Shown here piece by piece: positions 46,626-59,229 of a DNA stretch of 64,000 nt (its first letter is position 1; every line of letters begins with the position of its first letter). The notes below the pieces were generated by a model. The model was not told the DNA's origin, ran no database searches, and saw only the letters and a program-made list of their open reading frames with translations. Position numbers and translations under genes: made by a program. This stretch comes from Daphnia pulex (taxonomy: Eukaryota; Arthropoda; Branchiopoda; Diplostraca; Daphniidae), in NCBI RefSeq assembly GCF_021134715.1, contig NC_060025.1, positions 2,232,001 through 2,296,000 of the forward strand. Reading direction: 5' to 3'.

Positions 46626-49598
46626 CAATATTTTGCAATAAATAACAAGGGATTCCTTAGGATGGGATGGGGCTGTAATAAGGATAGGTTGGGGGGGGGT
46701 TATAATCATAACGGGGGGATGGGAAGATAATAAATCATCATCATTATAGAATCATGATAAACTTTGATCCAAACCAACAAACAAACGACAGATAATGGCA
46801 GAATTATGTAATGGCAGAGATAGAGAGTTTAGAGAGAGAGAGATTAGATAGAGAGACCGAGAGAGAGAGAGAGAGAGAGAAATGGGAGGGGCTTGATGAG
46901 GGGGGTGGGGGCGGGGTATTGCACGTTAGGCGAAAAAGGTCATAGTATTGCTCATCGATACTGGTTTTTAAAAATTTAACTTTTTTTTTAATTTTTATTT
47001 AATTTTTTTTTTGGTTTCGATTTCATCTTTTTCCGACTACGAAAAAAAAAATTCAATTAAAAAAAAGATTTTTTTTTCTTTCTTCTCTCTCCCTTTTTTA
47101 ATAAGTTTTTTTTTGTCGTCTCTCAAAAATGTTTTTGAACACACACACATGGACATAACCTTGTTGAGGGGGGTTGGGGGGTGGGCGGGGATTTATTTCA
47201 TTTTGTAATTTTTTTTTAAACTTTTGCCAGACGAAATTTCGATTGAATTTTTTGAAAATTGAAAAAGGAGCTGAATTTGTTGTTTTTTTTAATCCTTGAA
47301 GGTGTGAAATTAAAATAAAAACAGATGGACACGCGAGTCGATCATCATTCATCATCATCGAATTAAAAAAAAATGTCTATTTATAATCTCAAGAATTAAT
47401 TCTTCTAATTTCTTTATAATGCGTGTGTGTGTGTGTGTGAAGAAGGGTTAGAGATAGATAGGAGAGATAGGAAAGTGAGAAGTGAGAAATGTTTCATTAT
47501 ATCATACATCATCGAATTTTTTCCCTTTTTTGTTTTTTAAATTTCTAATAGAGATTGAAAGAATTATATTATAAGAGATAGAGAGATGGAAATTTGTGAA
47601 GGTTTCTTTTTTTTGTCAAAAAACCTTTTTCTTCTTCGATTTAAATGAATAAATTTTCAATGAAAAAAAAATGTTTTTTCTTTTTCTTTTAGTGTGGGCG
47701 AAATTCTAATTAGCTTGGGGTAATAACAAGGTGCTGATTACACACACGATATAACAACAACAACAATCGGGGCGATGAATTTCTTTTATACAGATCAAAT
47801 TTTTGTAAAATAAATCAATCAAAATCAAAATAATAAATGTGTGTTGGGTTTGGGAGATCCTCTGTCGAGTTGATGGGATTTCAATCAAAAAATCGCCGGA
47901 TGAAGTTGGCGAGACACGACAGAAACCGAAAATTAAAAAAATGACATTTACCCATTTTTTTTGTAAATGTACTAAATTAAAATTGAAATGAATTCAAATA
48001 AAAAAAAATTAAAAGGGGGGGGGGGTCTCTCAATCGCGGAATTATTTCATTTTTTAAAGAAAACACACAGGACCGCTCCATCCACACATGTCTACACTGT
48101 ACACACACGTGTCCACTAAAAAATGTTTGGTTTTCTGAAAGAATTTTTTTAAAGGAATTAAAGAATGTTATAACAGCAGGGGGGAAGGGGGAGGGGGACT
48201 GGCGACGTAACGATTCAATCATTCGATTTTTTGAGGAGAGAGAGAGAGAGAGAGAAACTGGACCTTGAACACAAAAATGTCGTTGTTTGACATTTTTTTC
48301 CTTTTTTTTTGGAATCCAAATTTGTTTCATCGACTAGAAATTTGATTCGTCCTCAAGATTATTGACTCATTCATTCGAATTTGAATTCATTGAAATTTTT
48401 TTTGGGGTGAATTTTTACATTTCTGGTGGACAATAGAGGGCGCTATCCCTAAAAAAATTCTATCGATTTCTAAAAATTTCAAAAATCGTTTTTTTTTCCC
48501 GCGGAATTTGGGCGAAAAAAAAAATTATTCAAACACGTCGCTAATTAAGAAAAAAAAAACAATTTCCTAAATTTGCATGTCACACACGTATTCCTTGTCT
48601 TGTCGCTCTGGCATTCTTTTGTTTGTTTGTTTTTTACACACATTTTGAAAATGAATTATCAAAAAAATCGCACGAAGAATTATATCCCAGAAAAGAAAAT
48701 GTTCAACTACAAATGACAAATGAGCTCCCCCTCATATCCTTAAAATAATAATAAAAAAAAAAATCATTTGCCATATTTTTTTTTAAAGAAATAAAAAACA
48801 AAAATTGACCGAACCTAAAAAAAAAAATTAAAATAAAAAAATTTGAATTAAATCAAATTTTGTCGAACGAAATTGTTGTAAAAAGAGAGAAAAATAGCAT
48901 CAGGGCATTGGCGTCGAAAAGCATTGCCATCGCTCAGAAATATCCGCCGACGGGAATCACTAATTTATTTCAAGTTATATAATAAATAACTTTTTATTTT
49001 TTTACTTCTTTAAAGGGAAAGGATTTTTTTTTTAAATCTTAAAATTTGTTTTGTTGAAACGGCAGTGTGTGTCTATTGGGGGGGTGGGGCGCGGGGGAGA
49101 GATTGGGGGCAACACACACACCAAAAGTGTGAAGAAAATGAAGATGTTGGCGTGTCGAATGTGTGTGTGTGAGTGAGTGTTGTTGCGTGGCTCCTATTAC
49201 GAACGAAAATAATAAAAAGGATCAAACCCAAAAAAAGGACGAGGTGATTTATAGTGTGACTTAAAATAAAAATAATAATAAAATAAAATAATGATTTTTT
49301 TTAATGTCCTTCTAAGAAGATGAATTAGATATAATCGAATTATTTTTTTTGTTGGAAGAAGAAGATGGAAGAAAATGAAATGAAAAATTTGTTTTTTTCG
49401 TTGAAATCGCTCGGGAAGAAGAGGAGGGGAAAAAAATCGAGGCGATATTATGTTAATGAGTCGCGCCTACACACACAAGAAAAATTGACAATGGACACGC
49501 CTCCTCACACCCGGTGTGTGCATGGGAAGGGGGGGGGGCTGTTTTTTTAAAGAAACGGAAGTCAAAGTTGATAGTCCGACTGCTGAAAAAGGTTGGAA
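45820..49598. other. Low-complexity AT-rich region
   Basis: Dominated by A/T homopolymers and simple repeats, including (GA)n at 46593-46622 and 46859-46880, (GT)n near 46383-46398, (GT)n at 47422-47439 and a G run near 48016. No gene is supported. The part nearest 49598 may be the 3' UTR of the innexin. Confidence 0.5.
46593..46622. repeat. (GA)n microsatellite
   Basis: About 15 GA units. GAGA tracts can bind GAGA-type factors, but here the tract sits in generally simple DNA. Confidence 0.9.
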
Positions 49599-49707
49599 TT
49601 AATTTGTTATCATTTTTGGGATCGACACCATATTGATCGCAGAGCCTCCTGGCGGCCTCCGGCTGATCGCTCTTGATTCCGGATTCCGGAATTTAGGTAT
49701 TGAAATT

Positions 49708-50244
49708 TCAGTGGCGGTAGCCGTGCGACGACGACGACGGAGCGAATTTGGCTCGCCCGTGCTCACGGAATTTGGGCTGTCCGGATGAGGAGCCCGAGTG
49801 TCCGTGCTGCCTGTGGGTCTGCGTGTGAGCGGCTCCGGAAGCGCCTTCGTCGTACGAGTCGCGTCGATGGTGCGAGGCTTTGGGTCTGCGGAAGGATCCG
49901 GCGCTGACGGCGCCCAGATGATGTCGGATGATGATGCCGTTGGGCGTGCGGAATCCCATGATTCCGGCCGACGATGAGTGGTGGTGGTGGTGGTGATGGT
50001 GGTGGTCGGCGACGGCGATTCCGGCGGCTTCCAGGTCTCGTATTTCAGTGTCGTAGAGGAGTCGGACTTCGGCGGTGGCCCCGGCCCCCGGGCCCCCGGA
50101 TGAGGAAGAAGCGGATTGTGTGGATGGGTGGTGTGATGCGGCGGCGGCGGATGTCGATGGAGCGTTCGACCAACTGTCGAAGAGGATATGTCTGCTATTA
50201 ATAACATCGGAGGAGCGCTGGTTGTCTCCCGACGCCGCCCTGTG
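49708..50244 (-). other. In-frame open extension after the innexin UAG stop (candidate readthrough)
   Basis: Directly after the innexin TAG, 178 sense codons continue in the same frame to a TGA at 49710-49708. The would-be peptide has a nine-histidine run, Ser/Gly/Ala-rich parts and protein-like stretches (EVRLLYDTEIRDLEAAGIAV and MGFRTPNGIIIRHHLGAV). Codon third positions are mostly C or G, as in the innexin exon itself. It could be a UAG-readthrough tail for the intracellular end of the channel, or be joined by splicing across the stop; ATTAATAG near 50200 is a weak acceptor. Confidence 0.5.
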
Positions 50245-50759
50245 CTAAGCGTCCATAAAGTCTTTGCCGGTGTGGCCGAGCTTCTTGCCCAGCTCGTGCA
50301 TCACCTCCTTGAAGATGATGGAGTCGACGTTCTGGCCCAGCATGTAGAAGAGGAACCAGTCGCCCATCTTGGACTTGCGGACAATGGTGTTGATGACCTC
50401 GCGGTTGATGAGCCGGAAGCGGATGTAGAGCAGGTAGGCCCTCATGCGCGGGCTGAGGATGATGATGAGCCGGTAGAGGAGGACCAGGGCCGTCAGGAAG
50501 CCCAGGATCAGGAACCAGAACCAGAGGAAGATGTAGATCTTTTCGTTGACCACGTTGAGCGGGAGGATGCACAGGGCGTCGTGCTTCTCCACCTCGCCCG
50601 ACGTGCCGAACTTGTTGAAAGTGCACTTGGTCATCCGCGGGAAGATGTAGATCATCGGGTCGATGCGCTCCTCCTGGTCCCGCTCGGCGAACGCGATCAC
50701 GTCGAAGCCGAACGTCAGGAAGGCCCCGTCAAAGAACGTGTTCATCAGGAACATTTGAC
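50245..50759 (-). CDS. Innexin, shakB/inx-type, terminal exon (5' exons outside window)
   Basis: A single exon after the acceptor TTGATTGCAG, entering in phase 1 (a G from the previous exon gives GQMFLMN) and ending DFMDA then TAG at 50247-50245; about 171 codons. Innexins are the four-pass gap-junction channel proteins of invertebrates. Visible parts: the end of transmembrane 3 ([19 protein letters not shown]), and extracellular loop 2 with its two conserved cysteines in TKCTF and [10 protein letters not shown]. Next come the innexin signature [14 protein letters not shown], transmembrane 4 ([18 protein letters not shown]) and a cytoplasmic tail beginning [25 protein letters not shown] and the final DA resemble the shaking-B group more than ogre or inx3. 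Earlier exons with transmembranes 1-2 are not found up to 64000, so a long intron must follow. Confidence 0.92.
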
Positions 50760-53700
50760 CTGCAATCAATCAATTAAGACACACAAATTTATAATTTTTT
50801 TAAATTGACATTTTTATTCATTTTTAGCTAATCAAAATTGGGCTCAGCTCAGCTCCCGGCTTCTTTTTATATAATTAATTACAACACCGTTGCCAGGGGT
50901 TACACACACACACAAGGCCTTTCATGTGGCGCGCAACCCCCATCCATCCATTCAAACCCATTACTCATTTCGCATGTCGTCTGCTGGGCCGGCTCTCCAC
51001 ACAGTCGACATTTAGGCCCATCGAGAAAAAAACTGGGAGTCCGCTTTCCGGCCGTCAGGAGGGAATAAGGTTGCCAGGAGCGTTTCTCAACTGCAGACAC
51101 ACAATATCCCCGGCCCTCCTTCGCCATTTACTACACTCACTTTACGCTCGTCAGGATCTCGAGGATCAATCCATCGTGGGGCTGGAATTTTTTTCTTCTT
51201 CTTCTTCGAAAAAAAAAGTATATAGAAACTTTCAAATGATTTATAGAAGCCTCGACTAGGAGAGGGGGAGCTTTAGCTTTTATCGAACTCGCCCAGCGAT
51301 AGTCATTAAAGAATTATTATATGCCTCAAAAGATATTAAGACTTTTTTTTTTTAACTTTTTCTTTTTTTTCTTTCGACGATGATTAGGAGCCAAGGAGAA
51401 AGAAATAAGTAAAATAAAATAAAACTGCCAGGCTGAACCGACGATGTGTGCAGTTTCCCATTTTGGACGGGATCCAAAACACCATTTTTTTTTCTCCTGT
51501 ATTTTTCCCTGGGCAAGCCAATGTTTTTGTTTTTGTTTCTAGAGATCTATTCTGCTGTATCTTATCTCTCCCGGGGTTGCTCTGTGTGTGCTTCTTGGTG
51601 CGTTTGATGGGCCAGAAAAAAGAGAAAAAGAAAAAAGACGTTGATGGGAAGTTGGTGATGGATACAAGAGGAGGCCAACAGACTCTCACTTCATTTTCTC
51701 ATCTTTTCGGGTTGCCATTTTGGCCGCCGTTCGATTCCTCAACTTCTCGCCCCGGCTAAAACCCCCTTGGGCTCCTGACACCTCCATTATCCAAACCCGT
51801 CACCTCCCTGGCAGCCGACAACAATTGCACACATATATAAATAAATACGAAAAGCAAAAAGAAAAGAAGAAAAAGAAAAGACAATCTCGAGATTAGGGTT
51901 GGCGTGACGGGCGTCGTCGTCCAACCAATAGCTCCTCACTCGAGCGAACACGCTGGGCTCCTGGTAATATAACAGGAGCCATGCTGCTCTATCCAAAAGA
52001 TATAGGAGAAAAAAAAAAGAGACCAGCAGCAGCAGCAGCAGCAGCAGGGTTTGCGGAGGCCCAGCCCACCCCCAGCCCAGTTTTATGACATAAATGACTC
52101 GATATCGTTGGCGATGTGATATCTCTCTCCGCGTGCCTCATCAAAGGTAATACACATAGAGCCGAGGATGAGATGGCCAAGCCCGTCGCCGCAAGACACA
52201 CATTTCACGCCCGCGTCTCGGCCTCGCCGGATAGTCCCAGCTATTGATGATTCCGGCTATCCCCGCCCTCTCCTACCACCAGACTTTTTTCTTCTTCTTT
52301 TTACGACGGACCGTTTTCCTTCATCTTTTTATATTCGATATCAAAATGACGACCCACAGACGCCACCCCCTGATGTTTGATATCTTTCGGGCCGGCCGGC
52401 CGGCCGGGGGTATATCTATATACATATCCAGATCATCGCGCTGGATCTATTCCGGCAAACAGCTCAAAACTGGATCACATTGAGAGTGGAGGGGGGAGGT
52501 CAATTTTTTCGAAAGTTGGCGCCAATCTTCTTTAAGTTTGTGGCTCAATTGGCGCCTCTTTTTTTCAAATTCAATTTTATTTTGGGTTGTTGTTGTTGTT
52601 GTTGCTATTTTTGGGTTGTTGAATGGAACAATTGAATTTCGGAGGGTCTCGCAAAGTGTTTAACGCCATCGATTTCTATTTTTTCCCGTTCGTGTGTGTG
52701 TTTTTCTCTCTCACTCTTCTGTGTGTGTGTGTGTGTGGGTTGCATCAATAAATTTGCAGGAGAAGCTCCTCCCACTCCGCCGCTCGTCGTGATGGATGGG
52801 AAAAGAAAAGTCGGAGCGACACGTCAAAGCTTCTCCTCCTCCTCCGATATCAAATTGCTGTGCATATTATTACATCAATTGAGTTGTCATAGATGACGAG
52901 GAGAAGAAGTTGCTCTTCTTCTTCTTCTTCCATCCATTTTTTTATATTTTTTTTTGGCTGGGGGGTTGGGGGTGGGTGGGGAATTTGATTGATGGCAAAT
53001 TGAAAATTCCCCCAACCCCCTCGGCGAAATGATAATCACGTCATTGGCCTCATTATAAATCGAATTTCAATGAGTTTGGAAATTGACTCTCTCCTCCTGC
53101 TGCTGCGGTGCACGTTGGCCAAAAAGAAAAAAAAGGAATTAATCGAATGTTTTATTCCCCCTTCCTCCTTTTTATTTTCTTCTTCTTGTCTTTTGATTGG
53201 AGCACACGCAAAAGAGAGTCACGGGGCGACGGCGGGAAAAGGGGGGAGAGAACTAGGAGCACAGGAGCACAGGAGCTGCTGCTGCTGTGTTCACTTTAGA
53301 TTCTTTTCTCTGCGTTAACGGCTCGACGGTTTGAAAAGATCCTCTCAAGAGAAAGGAGAGCCACACACACCCACACGTCCAACTGCCAGCCCAGCACACA
53401 CAGCAACCCAACAGCCAAAGTGCTCCTGTATAGCTTTGGCTCCTTTTCTCACTCGATTCACGGGCGGGCTCCTACAGCTCCTTGCGCGTATAGACACTGC
53501 ACAAAAGAGCTTAGATATTCTCTCTCTCTCTCTTGAACAACAACAACCAAACAACTCCTTATAGACAGTTTCTCTCTCTCTCTCCTATAGGCTTTTCTTA
53601 AACATAATAGACTTATATATACAGATAGCCCCCCTGTATATACTCTCACTCTCTGTGTAGTGTGTTGTATATATACTTGTGTTTCCGTGCATAAACTAAT

Positions 53701-55441
53701 AGAATATCTCACACAACGGCGGCAAGGAGTGAGTCCCGCAAGAAAAAGAAAAAGACGTGAGAGCTATAGGCCAAAGAAGAAGATTCTTCTTTTTCCCATT
53801 TATGACTAGCTAAAAATTTTCTTCTTTCCTAGGATAGATCCGAAGGAAGAAGAAGAAGAAGGATATAGAAGAAGAAGAGGAAGGAAACATTGGAGCGGAA
53901 GGCCAGAATCCCTACCCTCCATCCTCAGGACACGAGAGAGAGAGAAAAAAAGAATTTGATGCAAGTCGAGGAATAGTTTTTTCTTCTTTTTCTTCGGCCA
54001 GCACTTTTTATCTTTTCCGCTTGTCTCATCTCTGATCTGTCGGCCCCCGACAGTCTTGGCTCTCCCATCTTTTTTTCTTTTTTTACTTTTTCGTTATTGT
54101 CTTTGCCAACATTTTTCACGCTCCAACGTGTACCTGCAACCCAGCTCGGTGGAAATGTGTCTTAAAGTATATCTCGGGGCTATTCGAAATAAATAAAAAT
54201 GGAAAAAGAGAAAAAAAAAAAATGGGCGTGACTCTCATTCAAATTTTCATTCATTTCCCGGGAGATGTCGAACGAGAAAATTGGCTACGTCCGACACCTT
54301 TTCTCATATTCATAACTTTGCTGGAAAAATATTCTCAAAAAAGAAAGAGAAAAAGGAAGAATCAAACGCCCAGACACATCAACACTTTCTTCTTCTTCTT
54401 CTTCTTCTTTAAGATTGACCTTTTTCTCTCAGACTCGCGAGAGTGTAATAATATGTAAATTAGCTAGCTCCGTACGTTGGCAGGTGAAATTGACTCAAGT
54501 CACTCTGAAATTTCTACTGAAAAAGTTCAAGAGTTTGTCGGTTGTAAAAAAAGAAAAAAAAAAGAAAAAAAAGGGATCGAGTCGATTGAGTCAACTGGAT
54601 GGGTGGGGTGGGGTTGGGTGGGATCACAAGAGAAACAAGTCTGCATTATAGAAGAGGAAGAGTCGTATTATATATACTTTCAGTGTCAAATCCCACGGAT
54701 TAGGAGAGCCGAGGTAAAAAGGTTCCCGGAATGACTATATACACACACACATCCATACTTGAACGCCGCGAATGAATAAACACTTTGGCGAACGCTCCCC
54801 GCTCAAATAATTGATTTTCCACGCTCCTGGAGCTCCTACTAGCTGGCTGCTGGTCCCCGCCGAAAAAGTTTCCGACTCCAGGTGAGCTGTCGGACTATTC
54901 AATAATAAATCAACGCGTTTTATTGTTATCTCTCCAAACTGATTCGCTTATAGAGAAATCAATAAAAACAAAAACAAGTCCAGTTTCCAGGGGGAAATAA
55001 ATAGAATTTCCCACTTTTGATGTACAGGGAATTTGAATTTGGCGCCGAGATGGTATAAGTGCTTAAACGTGTACTCGTTGCCCTTTAATCCTTCACGGAC
55101 GTCACCCCTTGGCCAGAAAGACAGAAAGAAACAAAAAAGAGTCCAGGTGTGTGTATCCAGGGTACACTGGATCCTACATACTGTATCCTCCCCGATATAC
55201 TTTCCTCTTTGCTCTTATCCATCTTTTATCATCACCCCCCTTTCTCCCCTGGAGCGGCCAAACTTGCTGGATTTGATATTTATAAATAATGAATTGAATC
55301 AAAATGATTCCTTTCTATACACAGCAGAGCAAAGCGAAGCAAGCATGAAGCAAAAGTGGGCGGGATAAAAATATAAAAACAAGCAATTTGCTTTTACCAC
55401 CCACCCACCCATCTCCCGACTCCTTGGGCACCCACCAGTAC

Positions 55442-55462
55442 GGGGGGGGGGGGGGGGGGGGG
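55442..55462. repeat. 21-base G run
   Basis: Uninterrupted poly-G followed by GGTGGTG. Comparable runs occur at 57658-57672 (G15) and 58659-58672 (G14), and as C17 at 60370-60386 and C14 at 60928-60941. Confidence 0.9.
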
Positions 55463-56871
55463 TGGTGCAATTGCGTGCGTGAGTGTTGCAAAGTTTATTT
55501 TTTTTTTTTATTTTTTTTGTGTGTGAAAAAAATAAACGGCAGAGAGAGAGAGAGAGAACAAGTTAAATTCCGTAGCAGCCAATCTCTCCCAGCGGGTACA
55601 GACAACTCCTCCTTGTACCTCCTACCTCCTCCTACCCTGCTGGAGTTGAAAACCCACAGCGCTGAGGATGGATGGATAGAGAGAGAGAAAAAAGACTTTT
55701 AACTCCGCATTCCTCCCGGCTACATATCCCCCGCATCAGAGTCGAGTCTAGTGCAACTTAGTAGATACTACTACGACGACTACGACGACTACTACAAGGC
55801 ACGGCCAGAAAGTGCAAGGATCGATCGATAAGTTGCCACAGCGCCCCTATAGATCCCCCCACCCTTCCGTCGACGCTTTTGCTCTCTTTAGTGTCGGAGT
55901 GTGTGTCTGCCTGTGTGTGTGTGTGTTTCACGTAACATGTATATTAGAGCAGCAGCAGCAGCAGTGTGTCCGTATGCGGATGCGCAATTCGACCGATTAA
56001 TTCACCCAAAATTGTTACCAAACTAATCAAAATATTTGTTGACAGTTTATTTTTATTTTTTAAAAAGGGAAATCAAAGTTTAGAGAGATGTTCCGGATAT
56101 CCGGAATATCAAAATCAAACAAAAAATAGACGCGAAATGCTCAAGGGAAATCGGCCAGTTTCGATCAGTCGAGGAAGAAGAAAAAAAAGAAGAAAAAATC
56201 GTTCGGGAAGTCCCCACCCCTCCACCTCCTCCTCGACAACAAACAACACGAAACTGAGAAAAGGAAGAAGAAGAAGAAAAATAAAAAAAAAAATGTGTTT
56301 TGTCGAAAAATGGAAGGGAAGAAAAGAAGATTGTAAAAGCCTCTTATCACCTGATGTTGATCTTTTATAAATATATATTTGAAAAGGAGGGTAGGAAGAG
56401 AGAGACATATATGCCCGGGGCGTTTCCAGGGAGAAGAGAAAAATAAAATAAAAATAAAAAAAGCAAAAATCGACTAAAAAATATCCCTGCGCCGCTGCAC
56501 TCTATTGTTTTTTCAAAAAAGAAAAAGAAAAAAAAAAACAAATATTTTTATATTGGATAATAACATTGTCTTCTCTCCCCCCCCCCTTCCCAACCTAACA
56601 TTTTGTGTGTCTATATAATAGACGTGATGGCCTATAACTAAACAGACGTCAATAAACAATGTCGGATCCGAAACGGAAATTTTTTTCTTCCACCCATCCA
56701 CCCATCCGTCTGTATTTTTGTTTGTCATTTGTTTTATTGACACACACACACACGAGGAGAAGGAGAGAGATGATGGGAGGTGAAAACAATCGGCTTATAA
56801 TAATATCCACTTATATATATAAAAGCAGCCAGCCGAAATATCGGGCAAAGTCATCATCATCGTCGCCCGTC

Positions 56872-56898
56872 TAGTAGTAGTAGTAGTAGTAGTAGTAG
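56872..56898. repeat. (TAG)n microsatellite
   Basis: Nine uninterrupted TAG units following a TCATCATCATCGTCG stretch. Confidence 0.9.
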
Positions 56899-59229
56899 CT
56901 TCGTGCCCAGTCACGGTCGCCCGCACTCGACCCATTATATAAGCCTGTTTATGTAGCGCACGAGTGTAGTACCACTCCTGATCCCCCCTTTTGCATCAGG
57001 ATCCCTTAGCAAAAACAAGGAGCCCAATCCAGTCACACTGTTGTCTCCTTCTCTCTCTCTGCCCAGCTGATTGCAATTAAATCCAAACAAAAATCACATC
57101 CAACAAATGTCACGATAGCGTGAATCGACTAGATCCCCTGAGGGGGGTGAGTACAAACATTATCGACTGCTAGAAACTGGGACCGACCAGCAGAGGAAAT
57201 CATTATCGACATTTGGTTACTCGTCCGGCTCCTAAAGTTCCTATAGCAGCTGGGCAGTGAGGGAGATTTTACGACCCCTCGCTTACACGTACGTTACATC
57301 ACCCAAGTTTCTAAAGAATATAAAAATCGTGTAGTAGTAGCTGAACCCCCACTTCGACTTTGGCTGGATGGATGGAAGAAATCGATTCGAAAATTCATCC
57401 GCAATGAAAGTTGGCGTCAAATTGAGAGAGCATAATCATAATGATACCCACCACCACCACCACCACCACCCATCCAACCCTCCCTCCTAAAAAGTGGGTT
57501 GGGAAACTTCTTCTTCCTCCACCACCACCACCATACCCATTCGGCTCCACTACACACAGACAAAAGTTTGGTGCACCCAGATATATATATATATTCCAGT
57601 TGGAGCAGCCCATGGGCGCTCCAGGAGCGGGCCAGCTTTAGGCAAAGTTTTGCGTGTGGGGGGGGGGGGGGGCAGCCTCTTTTGTGTTGAAACCTTCAAA
57701 TGGTGGGCCCACCAAGTTGTGTGTGTTGTGTGCAGAAAACTTGGGTACAGCCTTACCAATATAATCCGACCTATAATAATAATAATAATAATAATAGTAC
57801 AACCATCTCTCCTTCTCGTAGACCCTTGAAGAGAGAAATTGATGGCAGAACTCTCCTCCCGCGGTTTTATTTGAAATCATTTTTTCTTTTCTTTTTTTTC
57901 TCCTGCCCGCCCCCTTTTCAAACACATCCTGTGTGCTGGGCATTTCCCATTTCCTGGGCATGTCTTTGCCTGGGAACTTTTTTCTTTTTTTATTATTCTT
58001 TTCCAGGAGGAGGAGGAGGAGGTGGAGGGTGGGGGAGATATGTCGGCTGTGAGGACTGACCCTGTTTTGCCTATTAGGTTATTTGCCCGTCACTTCCGCT
58101 GGGCCGAGATTTTGCCAAGATTGAACCTTGCGGGCATTTCCCAATAAAGACGCAATCTCAAATCGGATGAGCCACTCCCTACCCACCCCACCATCCTGTG
58201 TATATCAAACGGGATGATGTTGGCTCGTTTCAAGGTCGGAAAAAGAAAAAAAGACAAATTTTCCTTTTTTCTTCTCTCTTTTGATTCGTTGGGGGCCAAT
58301 CAGCGAGGAGAGAAACACACACAACACACACACCCGCACCCAGCAACTGTCAACTTCTTTTTGGCTGGTTTTTAGGAGCCACTGAAGCTGAAGAGGATGG
58401 ATGTGTTTTGGCAGCAACTGCCAACATTTTGTGTATTGCCCTTTTTTTTTTGCCCCATCCACCCTTCCATCCATCCATCCGTCCGTCCATCCATCCATCC
58501 GAGGCATCCATGTGAGCGAAATACCAGAAAATACCACCATAAATCACGGTCTACATAAAACTGACCAGTTTTTCGCTGTTCCAGTGAGCGCAACCCCCTC
58601 CGCCATTTCTTTCTCTCTCTCTCTCAAAAGAGTTGAACGCCGACCATAGAAAATAACAGGGGGGGGGGGGGGCTGGCCAATTAATCGGCGGCGGCCAAAG
58701 ATTATGAAAACTCTATTACACTATACTAGACGGAATAAATATCCAAAGAAAAAAGGGTGGAAAAAGGAGAGAGAAAACATAATATTGTGTGTGTGTGTGT
58801 GTGTCCAGGACACGACATCCATCATTTTGGCGCAGTGCGTCTAAGGGTTCCCACCACCACTACCACCACCCAGAAGAAGAAGAACCACAACATCACATCT
58901 ATATTTCTTTGAGTTGTTGTTGTTGTTGTTGGGAGGAGGGGGGAGGAAGAAAAAAGAAGATGGTCGGCTGGCGAGGACGACATTATCACTCACAGGATTG
59001 CCTTTACTGGATGTCTGGGCAAGAGCAGAAGAAGAAGAAGAAGCGGTAAAGGTCCGGGATTTTAGCCTCGAGGAGATCAATATCTTTCCCTACCCCCTTC
59101 TTGTGTGTGTGTGTGTGTGAGAGGGGGGCCACTTTGATTGTCTAGTCCCGACAAAAATAAAAATAAAAAAGAATCAAGAAAATGGCTGCGCGGTCCTATT
59201 ATTATTATTAAGGGGTTAGGAGGAGTAGC

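Noticed and set aside
49599-50207. 202-codon minus-strand frame, Pro/Thr/Arg-rich
   Set aside because: A shifted frame over the innexin extension; its composition is what out-of-frame reading of GC3-rich codons gives, and it lacks a sensible start.
50188-50808. 206-codon plus-strand frame
   Set aside because: Antisense shadow of the innexin exon.
57395-58059. Overlapping frames with Gly, Thr or Asn runs
   Set aside because: Generated by triplet and homopolymer repeats; no domain.
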